A stretch of DNA of 64,000 bases, taken from assembly GCA_002350805.1 (NCBI GenBank), contig DEFO01000058.1:6679-70678 (forward strand), written 5' to 3'. A program made the translations under genes and the position numbers. Under the pieces are notes generated by a model. The model searched no databases. It had not been told where the DNA came from and worked only from the letters and a program-made list of their open reading frames with translations. Source of the stretch: Prevotella sp. UBA2850 (GTDB lineage: Bacteria; Bacteroidota; Bacteroidia; Bacteroidales; Bacteroidaceae). Position 1 is the first letter of the stretch. Each line of letters begins with the position of its first letter. Below, piece by piece: positions 7,498 through 15,275 of the stretch.

Positions 7498-8271
7498 ATG
7501 GAAAGAAGAATAGTAGTAAAGATAGGTTCCAACGTGCTGACCCGTGCCGACGGAAAACTGGATGTTACCCGCATGTCGGCCTTGGTCGACCAGATAGCCT
7601 GGCTCAAACGGCAGGGACATGAGGTGATACTGGTATCCTCGGGAGCCGTTGCCTGCGGCCGTAGCGAGCTGCAAGTAGAGCATTCGCTCGACTCTGTTGA
7701 GCAGCGCCAGCTGTTCTCCGCTCTCGGACAGGTGAAACTCATCGGTCTCTACTACGATTTGTTCCGCGAGTTTCATATCCACATCGGGCAGGTGCTCACC
7801 ATGAAGGAGAATTTCGAACCGGGTGAGCAATACGACAACCAACGGGCCTGCATGACGGTGATGCTCAAGAACGGGGTGCTGCCCATCGTCAACGAGAACG
7901 ACACCGTATGCGTCACCGAGCTGATGTTCACCGACAACGACGAGCTGTCGGGTCTCATCGCACAGATGATAAACGCCGACACACTGATACTGCTGAGCAA
8001 CATCGACGGCATCTATACCGGCCATCCCGACAGTCCGGAGTCGGTATTGCTGCCAACTGTCGCTCCTGATGACGACCTCTCAGCATATATCCAGACCGAG
8101 AAAAGTGCCTTCGGGCGTGGCGGCATGCACTCGAAATACACCACGGCCCGCAGGGTTCAGCAGGCAGGCATCCGCGTGATCATTGCCAATGGCGAGCGCG
8201 ACAACATTCTTGTAGGCCTGACCGAGCATCCCGAGACCACTCCACACACCGAATTCATACCCCAAGCATGA
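7498..8271 (+). CDS. proB: glutamate 5-kinase, short form without PUA domain
   Basis: Phosphorylates glutamate to gamma-glutamyl phosphate, the first step to proline. The amino-acid-kinase fold is clear: 'VVKIGSNVLT' at the N-terminus, 'VILVSSGAVACGR', 'PIVNENDTV' and 'FTDNDELSGLIAQMINADTLILLSNIDG', then 'GRGGMHSKYTTARRVQQAGI'. At 257 residues it lacks the C-terminal PUA domain found in the longer E. coli enzyme, as in many Bacteroidetes. It overlaps proA by 4 bp (ATGA), which indicates translational coupling. Confidence 0.95.
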   Translation: MERRIVVKIGSNVLTRADGKLDVTRMSALVDQIAWLKRQGHEVILVSSGAVACGRSELQVEHSLDSVEQRQLFSALGQVKLIGLYYDLFREFHIHIGQVLTMKENFEPGEQYDNQRACMTVMLKNGVLPIVNENDTVCVTELMFTDNDELSGLIAQMINADTLILLSNIDGIYTGHPDSPESVLLPTVAPDDDLSAYIQTEKSAFGRGGMHSKYTTARRVQQAGIRVIIANGERDNILVGLTEHPETTPHTEFIPQA

Positions 8272-9524
8272 TGACAAGTCTGACACCTATTTTCGGGCAA
8301 GCGCGCACTGCCAGCAAGCAACTGGCTCTGATCAGCGACGAGAGCAGGAACAAAATCCTGCTCGAAGTGGCCGATGCCATAGCCTTCAACGAACAGCGAC
8401 TGCTGAAAGCCAATGCCGAAGACCTGGCTCTCATGCAGCCGTCGAATCCGCTGTACGACCGTCTGCAACTCACGCCAGTCCGTCTGGAAGGCATTGCCAA
8501 TGATATGCGGAAGGTGGCTTCGCTGCCCAGTCCGCTGGGAAAGACGCTGAAGCAGACCACCCTGCCCAACGGATTGCGCCTGCGACGAGTGTCGGTGCCC
8601 TTCGGAGTCATCGGCATGATCTACGAGGCCCGGCCCAATGTCACGTTCGACGTGTTCTCGCTGTGTCTCAAGAGCGGTAATGCCTGTGTGCTGAAAGGTG
8701 GCAAGGACGCCGACCACAGCAACCGCGCCATCGTCGGCCTCATCCACAATATCCTGCAGAACAACGGCATCAACGCGGCCGTTGCCACCCTGCTGCCAGC
8801 CACCCACGAGGCTACTGGCGAGATGCTCAATGCCGTGGGATATATCGACTTGTGCATTCCTCGCGGCGGCAAGAAACTCATCGAGTTCGTACGCGACCAT
8901 GCCCGAGTGCCAGTCATCGAGACCGGGGCTGGCGTGGTGAACACCTATTTCGACGAAGATGGCGACCTGGAGATGGGCCGCAACATCGTTGAGAATGCCA
9001 AGACACGGCGCGTAAGTGTATGCAATGCGCTCGACTGTCTTGTGATTCACCACTCCCGACTGGCCGACCTGCCGGCATTGTGTGCCCCACTGAGCGTCAA
9101 GAACGTCAGGATAGAGGCCGACGAAGACGCCTTCGCAGCTCTGCAAGGCCACTATCCGGCAGCCCTGCTCTCCCCAGCCACCGCCGACAGTTTCGGTACT
9201 GAGTTCATGGATTATGCCATGGCGGTCAAGACAGTGCCGACCCTTGAAGCCGCCATCAGTCATATCAGCCGTTACGGAAGCGGCCACAGCGAGTGCATCA
9301 TCACCCGCAACGAACAGCATGCGCACCGTTTTCAGGCAGAGGTCGATGCGGCCTGTGTCTACTGGAACGCCCCTACCAGCTTTACCGACGGTGCACAGTT
9401 CGGGCTAGGAGCCGAAATAGGCATCAGCACCCAGAAGCTGGGACCGCGCGGTCCGATGGCATTAGAGGAGATCACCACCTACAAATGGCTCATCGAGGGC
9501 GACGGACAAGTCAGGCAAGCATAA
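8268..9524 (+). CDS. proA: gamma-glutamyl phosphate reductase
   Basis: NADPH-dependent reduction of gamma-glutamyl phosphate to glutamate semialdehyde. An ALDH-superfamily protein of 418 residues, the family norm. Visible features are 'VPFGVIGMIYEARPNVTFDV', 'LKSGNACVLKGGKDA', 'DLCIPRGGKKLIEFVRDHARVPVIETG', the catalytic Cys region 'NAKTRRVSVCNALDCLVIH', and the C-terminal 'FTDGAQFGLGAEIGISTQKL'. Coupled to proB by a 4-bp overlap. Confidence 0.96.
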   Translation: MMTSLTPIFGQARTASKQLALISDESRNKILLEVADAIAFNEQRLLKANAEDLALMQPSNPLYDRLQLTPVRLEGIANDMRKVASLPSPLGKTLKQTTLPNGLRLRRVSVPFGVIGMIYEARPNVTFDVFSLCLKSGNACVLKGGKDADHSNRAIVGLIHNILQNNGINAAVATLLPATHEATGEMLNAVGYIDLCIPRGGKKLIEFVRDHARVPVIETGAGVVNTYFDEDGDLEMGRNIVENAKTRRVSVCNALDCLVIHHSRLADLPALCAPLSVKNVRIEADEDAFAALQGHYPAALLSPATADSFGTEFMDYAMAVKTVPTLEAAISHISRYGSGHSECIITRNEQHAHRFQAEVDAACVYWNAPTSFTDGAQFGLGAEIGISTQKLGPRGPMALEEITTYKWLIEGDGQVRQA

Positions 9525-9666
9525 TGAAGAGGTGAAAAAACAGAAATAGAATCATCCTCAAAAGCTATTCGGTCAATGTGAGCGGCGACATGGGTGGCTA
9601 CTTAGCCCTGGGCGTCAGACGCTGACCATTCCCATAACAGCGAATAAATAACAACAGAAAAAGAAT

Positions 9667-10644
9667 ATGAATACATTTATCAACGTAGAAGACATCGGCC
9701 CATTGGAGAAAGCACTGGCCGAGGCACAAGAAATCAAGAACGACCGTTATAAATATCAGCATCTGGGCAAGAACAAAACGCTCATGATGATCTTCTTCAA
9801 TAACTCGCTACGCACACGCCTGTCCACCCAAAAGGCAGCCATGAACCTGGGTATGAATGTCATCGTACTCGACGTAAACGCCGGTGCCTGGAAGCTGGAG
9901 ACCGAGCGTGGCGTCATCATGGACGGCGACAAGAGCGAGCATTTGCTCGAAGCCATCCCCGTGATGGGTTGCTATTGCGACATGATTGGCGTGCGCAGCT
10001 TCGCCGGACTCACCGACCGCGACTACGACTATGCCGAGACGGTGCTCAACCAATTCATCAAATACAGCGGCAAGCCCGTATTTGCCATGGAGACCGCCAC
10101 CGTGCATCCGTTGCAGGCTTTTGCCGATTTGATTACCATCAAGGAGTATGCCGATGCCGAAATCGCTCCCACACGCCGTCCGAAGGTGGTGCTCACATGG
10201 GCTCCCCATTGCCGTGCGCTGCCTCAGGCCGTGCCCAACTCGTTCGCGCAATGGATGAATGCGGCCGACGTGGACTTTGTGATCACCCACCCCGAAGGCT
10301 ACGAGCTGGACCCGAAGTTCGTGGGAAATGCGCGTGTGGAATACGACCAGATGAAAGCTTTGGCTGATGCCGACTTCGTGTATGCGAAGAACTGGAGCTG
10401 TCCGGGTGTCACCAACCCCGCCGACTACGGCAAGATTCTGTCGAAAGACATGAGCTGGACCATCGACGCAGCACACATGGCGGTGACCAACAACGGAAAA
10501 TTCATGCACTGTCTGCCCGTCCGCCGCGGTCTGATTGTCACCGACGACGTCATCGAAAGTCCTAACTCCATCGTCATTCCCGAAGCCGCCAACCGCGAAA
10601 TATCGTGTTCGGTGGTCATCAAACGAATGCTGGAGACCATGTAA
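9667..10644 (+). CDS. argF': N-succinylornithine carbamoyltransferase (Bacteroidetes arginine pathway)
   Basis: Transfers carbamoyl phosphate to an acylated ornithine in arginine synthesis. Motifs: carbamoyl-phosphate loop 'NNSLRTRLSTQ', 'METATVHPLQAFADL', and 'MHCLPVRRG' near the C-terminus. In the Bacteroides fragilis enzyme a Pro (Pro90) sets N-succinylornithine specificity, where the N-acetylornithine enzyme has Glu. Here the matching segment reads 'EAIPVMGCYCD' with Pro98, so succinylornithine is the predicted substrate. Length 325 fits. The 142-bp gap after proA has no clear promoter but is long enough to hold one. Confidence 0.9.
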   Translation: MNTFINVEDIGPLEKALAEAQEIKNDRYKYQHLGKNKTLMMIFFNNSLRTRLSTQKAAMNLGMNVIVLDVNAGAWKLETERGVIMDGDKSEHLLEAIPVMGCYCDMIGVRSFAGLTDRDYDYAETVLNQFIKYSGKPVFAMETATVHPLQAFADLITIKEYADAEIAPTRRPKVVLTWAPHCRALPQAVPNSFAQWMNAADVDFVITHPEGYELDPKFVGNARVEYDQMKALADADFVYAKNWSCPGVTNPADYGKILSKDMSWTIDAAHMAVTNNGKFMHCLPVRRGLIVTDDVIESPNSIVIPEAANREISCSVVIKRMLETM

Positions 10645-10680
10645 GGACAGGCGTTATCCGACAAAAACTTACGGAAAATC

Positions 10681-11391
10681 ATGAAAAGAATAAGATTACT
10701 AGCCTTACTCTACTTCATTTCGGTGGGCACGCTGATCTTCCTGACCTACTCCTACCACGAAGGTAATCACAACGACCTGACCAAGGTCGTTGTGACCATT
10801 AGTGCCAACGTGGTGGTAGTGTCGCTCATCTTCGCCGCCCTGATACTCTACATCAACAACCGCAAGCTGAAAGAAACCAACAAAACGCTCTACCAGATCT
10901 ACCTCGACAACATTGAGTATCGCAAACAGGAGAAACAGCAGCGCGAGTTGTACGAGCGGGTCATTGAGGAGTTGAAGAAAGAGAATGAGAGCCTGCATTC
11001 CAACGAGCAGCCCCGCTATAAGAACAGCAACCTGGCCGACCACGACAAGCAGGACATACTGAGTAAGATCATCAATGTGATGGAGTATTCCGACAAAATC
11101 TACGACAACGACTTCGACCTGAACACCCTGGCCGAGATGGTCGGCACGAACTACAAGTATGTCTCGCAAGTCATCAACCAGGAGTTCAACAAGAACTTCA
11201 GTGCCTATCTGAGCGAATACCGCGTCCACGAAGCCTGCCGCAAGCTGGCCGACAGGAATTTCAGCAACATGACGCTCGAGGCCATCGCCGAAAGTGTAGG
11301 TTTTAAGTCACGTTCCAACTTCATTGCATGTTTCAAGAAAGCTACCGGAATGACACCTTCCGAGTATCAAAAACAAGCAAATCGCAGATAA
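10681..11391 (+). CDS. membrane-anchored AraC-type transcription factor
   Basis: A 236-residue protein. Two hydrophobic segments (about 5-23 and 36-60) place the N-terminus in the membrane. A coiled-coil-like stretch rich in Lys, Glu and Gln follows (about 62-105). The last 100 residues are an AraC-type double helix-turn-helix ('LNTLAEMVGTNYKYVSQVINQEF' split by 'NKNFSAYLSEYRVHEAC', then 'TLEAIAESVGFKSRSNFIACFKKATGMTPSEY'). It looks like the TM-linker-HTH end of the TPR-AraC hybrids common in Bacteroidales, without the periplasmic TPR part. Compare the full-length type at 42562-44378. It starts 36 bp after argF' but may have its own role. Confidence 0.85.
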   Translation: MKRIRLLALLYFISVGTLIFLTYSYHEGNHNDLTKVVVTISANVVVVSLIFAALILYINNRKLKETNKTLYQIYLDNIEYRKQEKQQRELYERVIEELKKENESLHSNEQPRYKNSNLADHDKQDILSKIINVMEYSDKIYDNDFDLNTLAEMVGTNYKYVSQVINQEFNKNFSAYLSEYRVHEACRKLADRNFSNMTLEAIAESVGFKSRSNFIACFKKATGMTPSEYQKQANRR

Positions 11392-11467
11392 TTCTCCCCA
11401 TTTACAGGGATGATGAAAGCAAAAAGTGTTTAAAATCATGATTTAGAACACAGAAAAAGTAAATATT

Positions 11468-11499
11468 TTTGCAAAGATAAACTTTTTTACATATCTTTG
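11468..11499 (+). promoter_or_regulatory. promoter of a short transcript
   Basis: TTTG at 11468-11471 and TATCTTTG at 11492-11499 with a 20-bp spacer, an exact fit to the Bacteroidetes consensus. No gene of normal size follows before the terminator at 11599-11632. Confidence 0.75.
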
Positions 11500-11505
11500 C
11501 ACCAT

Positions 11506-11632
11506 GTTATTAACGACAAACACAGGAACAAAACTAGATGAACCTTAGGAAATGATATTATAGGTTTAAGTAAAAGGTAAGTAAGTAGTAACGCAGAAAC
11601 GGCCCTGAAGTGATTTCACGGTCGTTTTTTTT
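11506..11632 (+). ncRNA. candidate small RNA, about 125 nt
   Basis: The segment lies between a consensus promoter and a strong intrinsic terminator and has no plausible protein gene (only tiny frames such as a 14-codon one from 11504). An internal stem AACCT/AGGTT can form near its centre. It could be an independent small RNA or an attenuated leader for the gene at 11711, which also has its own promoter overlapping the terminator. I cannot assign an Rfam family by eye. Confidence 0.45.
11599..11632 (+). terminator. intrinsic terminator
   Basis: ACGGCC-C-TGAA pairs with TTCA-C-GGTCGT (one mismatch, one G-U) around a GTGA loop, followed directly by eight T. Confidence 0.8.
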
Positions 11633-11660
11633 GTGCATTCACCAAAAAAGTGTACTTTTG
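11630..11660 (+). promoter_or_regulatory. promoter of the first DUF6057/CxxCH pair
   Basis: TTTG at 11630-11633, overlapping the end of the terminator T tract, and TACTTTTG at 11653-11660, 19 bp apart. Leader about 45 nt to the ATG at 11711. Confidence 0.7.
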
Positions 11661-11710
11661 CATATCAGAACATCATCTGACCAAAAACCATTCTGTAACA
11701 ACCAACCCAA

Positions 11711-13123
11711 ATGAGTTTCTCGCTGAAAAGGCATTACATCTACGGAGTACTGGCTGCATGGGCACTGGCCTGCCTGGCCTTCTTCCTGTTTTGCTATCCC
11801 TATCACTTTTTCTATCAGGAGCAGAATCAGGTTTTCCTGCTCACCTGGTCGTATGTCGCCTCCTATGGTGAGCGTAACGGATGGTTGGCTCGTCTCGCGG
11901 GCGATTTTCTCACTCAGTTTTATTATTATCTCTATCTCGGACCTGTCATCCTGACACTTTGCCTGTTGGTGATGGGCGACTTGTTACGCCGCATCTTGCA
12001 GCTCATAGGCCTCCACCGCAACCCCGCCACGTGGCTGGCCATCATCGGCATGACCATCGAGGGCATATTCTTTCTGCGGGCAGAGTACCGTCTGTCATCG
12101 CTCATCGGCATCATCGGATGGCTGGCAGGCGCCTGGATGGTGGCATGGCTGGTTCGTAAGAAGCGCCTGCTGGGCCTGTTGGCATTGCCTGTGGCATGCG
12201 TTGCCTGCTGGTGGTGCTTCGGCACACCGCAACTGGGCAAGATAGGAAAGCCCGATTTCATCTTGGAGAAAAACTTTGCCGTCGACAACGAATACTACTG
12301 GGGACATTACAATCAGGTAGAGCAACTGGTCGAACAGTCGGCCTATCGTACCGACATCATGATGTTTTTCTACAACCTGGTGCAGGCTCAGAAAGGACAA
12401 CTGCCCGACAAGCTGCTGAAATACTCGCCCCACGAGTTGGGCACCTTCTATCAGATTGGTCCCGAGACGCCGCGCCTCATCATCAACAACATGAATGAGC
12501 TTTACTGGGCTTTGGGCGACATGACATTCACCGAGCGGGCCGCCCTGATGAACAGTGTCTTCTCGCAGGACAACCGCAACGCCCGCATGATGAAACGGCT
12601 AGCCGAATGCAACCTCGTCAGCGGCGACATAGAGGCAGCCAACAAGTATCTGGGCATTCTAGACCATACCCTCGCCTACCGCCACTGGGCCGCCAACATG
12701 AGGCAGAACCACGGCGTGCTGCTAGAGGAGAAACGCCAGATGCGCAACCAGAAAGACACCCTGATGCTGAACGACAATGCCCACAACATCATGACACAGC
12801 TGCTCGACAGCAACCCCAAGAACACCGTTGCACTCGACTATATGCTGTGCAGCCTGCTGTTGCTGCGCGACATCGAAGGGTTCAAGCGCGACTACGACCG
12901 CTACTGCATGAGCCAGCAGCCAGAACAGGTGAAGCCGCTCTACCAGCAGGCACTCTGCATCTGGCTGGCCGGCACACAGGCACCGCCCGACGAGTGGTCG
13001 CGATACATCAAAAGCCCGGAAGTGATGCAGCGGTTTGCCGACTACAACCGACAGCGAGGCAGCAGCCGTTTCAAAGACACCTATTGGTATTATTTCGACA
13101 AAACTCAAGCCCGCCGACCATGA
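11711..13123 (+). CDS. DUF6057-type polytopic membrane protein, copy A
   Basis: A 470-residue inner-membrane protein. The first half holds about six hydrophobic segments; the second half (from about residue 190) is soluble, helical and tetratricopeptide-like ('NARMMKRLAECNLVSGDIEAANKYL' split by 'GILDHTLAYRHW'). After the first segment comes 'YPYHFFYQEQNQVFL', which matches the YPxxxxYQEQxQxFL signature of copies B (23075-24817) and C (26992-28635). It is shorter than B and C because of fewer membrane segments. The stop overlaps the next start (ATGA at 13120-13123), so the pair is translationally coupled. The family name is from recall; no function is established. Confidence 0.75.
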   Translation: MSFSLKRHYIYGVLAAWALACLAFFLFCYPYHFFYQEQNQVFLLTWSYVASYGERNGWLARLAGDFLTQFYYYLYLGPVILTLCLLVMGDLLRRILQLIGLHRNPATWLAIIGMTIEGIFFLRAEYRLSSLIGIIGWLAGAWMVAWLVRKKRLLGLLALPVACVACWWCFGTPQLGKIGKPDFILEKNFAVDNEYYWGHYNQVEQLVEQSAYRTDIMMFFYNLVQAQKGQLPDKLLKYSPHELGTFYQIGPETPRLIINNMNELYWALGDMTFTERAALMNSVFSQDNRNARMMKRLAECNLVSGDIEAANKYLGILDHTLAYRHWAANMRQNHGVLLEEKRQMRNQKDTLMLNDNAHNIMTQLLDSNPKNTVALDYMLCSLLLLRDIEGFKRDYDRYCMSQQPEQVKPLYQQALCIWLAGTQAPPDEWSRYIKSPEVMQRFADYNRQRGSSRFKDTYWYYFDKTQARRP

Positions 13124-14634
13124 GAAAAGCCACCTACACACGCCATATCGTGCTCCTGCTGCTGGCCGTCTGCTGTCTGGCAGCCTGCACGCCCAAGCCG
13201 GGAACTAGCGTCAGGAAAGCCCCGCAGCAACCTGTCATTTACCCCGACTACACCGATATCACCATTCCCCGCAACATCGCACCGCTCAACTTCCTGTTGC
13301 GCGACAATCGTTGTGAGGCCCTGCAGGTGACTGTCGAGGGCGCCCGCCATGCACTCACCCTGAATGCCAAGGGCAACAAAGCAGTCTTTAAGATGGCCGA
13401 CTGGAAAGAACTGATGGCCGAGAGCCCGCGCCTGACGGTCACCATCACCGCCCTCATCGCCGGACAGTGGACCGAATACAAGCCATTCACATGGCAGGTG
13501 GTCAGCGACGAGCTAGACCCCTGTCTTACCTACCGACTCATTGAGCCCGACTACGAGATATTCAACAACCTCACCCTGCGCGAGCGGTGCGTTGAGAACT
13601 TCGACGAGCGCATTATCTGCGACTATCAACAGGTGGGCAACCGCTGCATGAACTGCCATACTTTCGGCCATCAGAACCCGCAACTGTCCATGATGTATGT
13701 ACGCGGAGAGGGCGGCGGAGCCGTGCTCAACCAAAACGGAATGTTGCGAAAACTCGCCTTGAAGACACCCGAGATGGTGTCGGGCAGCGTCTATTTCGGC
13801 TTCAGTCCGTCGGGACGCTACGTGGTATTCTCTACCAATATCATCATCCCTGCCTTCCACTCCACCCCGAGCAAACGCCTTGAGGTCTACGACAAGGCTT
13901 CGGACGTCTATGTGGCTGACCTGCAACAGAATATCATCATCCACTCGCCGCTACTCGCCGACAGTCTGGCTTTCGAGACCTTCCCCACCTTCGCGCCCGA
14001 CGGCCGCCACATCTATTTCTGCCGGGCGCCGCATGTGCAACTGCCCCAACAACTCGAGCAGTTGCAATATCGTCTCTGCCGCATTGCCTTCGATGAACAG
14101 ACGGGCCAGCTGGGTGCGCAGGTAGACACCATTCTCAGCCCACAAATCATCCGGTCGATGCTGTCGGCAAACAACCAGCAGCTCCCCACAACCGGCATTC
14201 CGGCCTCCGTCTGTCATCCGCGCGTCAGCCCCAACGGCCGCTACCTGCTCTTCACCGTGCAAGACTACGGCACCTTCCCCATCTGGCATCGCGAGAGCCA
14301 GCAGCGCTTGCTCGACCTGCAGACCGGCCGTCTGATGATGCTCGACAACGTCAATAGCGAGAAGAGCGACACCTATCACTCATGGTCTTCCAACAGCCGG
14401 TGGTTTGTTTTTGCCTCGAAACGCGACGACGGCCTCTACGGAAAGCCATATTTCTGTTACGTCGACCGCCAGGGACGGGCCCACAAACCCTTCTGTCTGC
14501 CGCAAAAAGACCCGTCGTTCTACGACCAGTGCCTCAAATCGTTCAATGCCCCTGAGCTAGGCCGCGGTCCCGTACCCTTCTCCGCCAGCGACGTAAAACG
14601 CATCATGAAACAAGAAGGTGAGCCTTTCAAATAG
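13120..14634 (+). CDS. CxxCH beta-propeller lipoprotein, copy A
   Basis: A 504-residue lipoprotein (lipobox CLAAC at about residue 20-24). An N-terminal sandwich-like domain opens with 'YPDYTDITIPRNIAPLNF', shared with copies B and C. Then comes a single c-type heme motif CMNCH (Cys176, Cys179, His180), followed by PD40/TolB-like propeller blades ('FGFSPSGRYVVFST', 'FPTFAPDGRHIYFCRA', 'HPRVSPNGRYLLFTVQDYG', 'YHSWSSNSRWFVFASKRDDG'). Location would be periplasmic face or cell surface. A heme-binding role is inferred only from the motif. The frame is open upstream inside the DUF6057 gene, but ATG 13120 begins the signal peptide. Confidence 0.8.
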   Translation: MRKATYTRHIVLLLLAVCCLAACTPKPGTSVRKAPQQPVIYPDYTDITIPRNIAPLNFLLRDNRCEALQVTVEGARHALTLNAKGNKAVFKMADWKELMAESPRLTVTITALIAGQWTEYKPFTWQVVSDELDPCLTYRLIEPDYEIFNNLTLRERCVENFDERIICDYQQVGNRCMNCHTFGHQNPQLSMMYVRGEGGGAVLNQNGMLRKLALKTPEMVSGSVYFGFSPSGRYVVFSTNIIIPAFHSTPSKRLEVYDKASDVYVADLQQNIIIHSPLLADSLAFETFPTFAPDGRHIYFCRAPHVQLPQQLEQLQYRLCRIAFDEQTGQLGAQVDTILSPQIIRSMLSANNQQLPTTGIPASVCHPRVSPNGRYLLFTVQDYGTFPIWHRESQQRLLDLQTGRLMMLDNVNSEKSDTYHSWSSNSRWFVFASKRDDGLYGKPYFCYVDRQGRAHKPFCLPQKDPSFYDQCLKSFNAPELGRGPVPFSASDVKRIMKQEGEPFK

Positions 14635-14651
14635 AATAGCCCACCCATACC

Positions 14652-14667
14652 TATCCATTAGTGGATA
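14652..14667. terminator. short hairpin between convergent genes
   Basis: TATCCA-TTAG-TGGATA lies between the convergent ends of the propeller lipoprotein and trpG. No clear T tract on either side, so its role as a terminator is weak. Confidence 0.3.
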
Positions 14668-14673
14668 TCTACT

Positions 14674-15240
14674 TTATAGATTCATCCAATTGCGCACAAT
14701 GTCATGCCCTTGCGGGGTGAGCACACTCTCAGGATGGAACTGTATGCCATGAATGTTGTAGCTCCGGTGGCGCAAAGCCATAATCTGTCCTTCGTCGCTT
14801 AAAGCTGTGATTTCCAGCGTGTCAGGAAGAGACTCTTTATCGACCACCCAACTATGATATCGTCCCATGGTGATACGCCGTGGCAAACCTGCAAAGATGG
14901 GGTCATTGCCCAACTGGGTGCCTTCGGTGGCTACACCATGGAACACCTCACTCAGATTGACAAGCTGCGCGCCAAACACCTCACCTATGGCCTGATGACC
15001 CAAGCATACACCGAGCATGGGTTTATGGCCGGCATAGGTACGGATGACATCGAGCAACAGTCCTGCCTCCGACGGGATGCCCGGTCCTGGCGAAAGGATG
15101 ATGCGGTCGAACGGCTGCAGCTGCGGAAGCGTAAACTGATCGTTTCGAAGCACTGTGACATCTGCTCCCAACTCTTTTACAAGATGACTCAGGTTGTAGG
15201 TAAACGAGTCGTAATTATCAATGATCACTATTTTCATCAT
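14674..15240 (-). CDS. trpG: anthranilate synthase, glutamine amidotransferase subunit
   Basis: Supplies ammonia from glutamine to TrpE. Class I amidotransferase of 188 residues: 'IIDNYDSFTYNLSHL' at the start, oxyanion 'LSPGPGIP', nucleophile loop 'GVCLGHQAIGEVFG', and the His-Glu end 'GIQFHPESVLTPQG'. Last gene of the minus-strand trp operon, 35 bp after trpE. Start at 15240 or the adjacent ATG 15237. Confidence 0.95.
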   Translation of the reverse strand: MMKIVIIDNYDSFTYNLSHLVKELGADVTVLRNDQFTLPQLQPFDRIILSPGPGIPSEAGLLLDVIRTYAGHKPMLGVCLGHQAIGEVFGAQLVNLSEVFHGVATEGTQLGNDPIFAGLPRRITMGRYHSWVVDKESLPDTLEITALSDEGQIMALRHRSYNIHGIQFHPESVLTPQGHDIVRNWMNL

Positions 15241-15275
15241 GCAATGTCTTATTCAATTTCTCAGATTCTTTTTCT

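Noticed and set aside
12607..13119. N-terminal extension of the copy-A propeller lipoprotein within the DUF6057 gene
   Set aside because: The extension overlaps a well-supported gene in another frame, and a lipoprotein signal peptide starts exactly at 13120.
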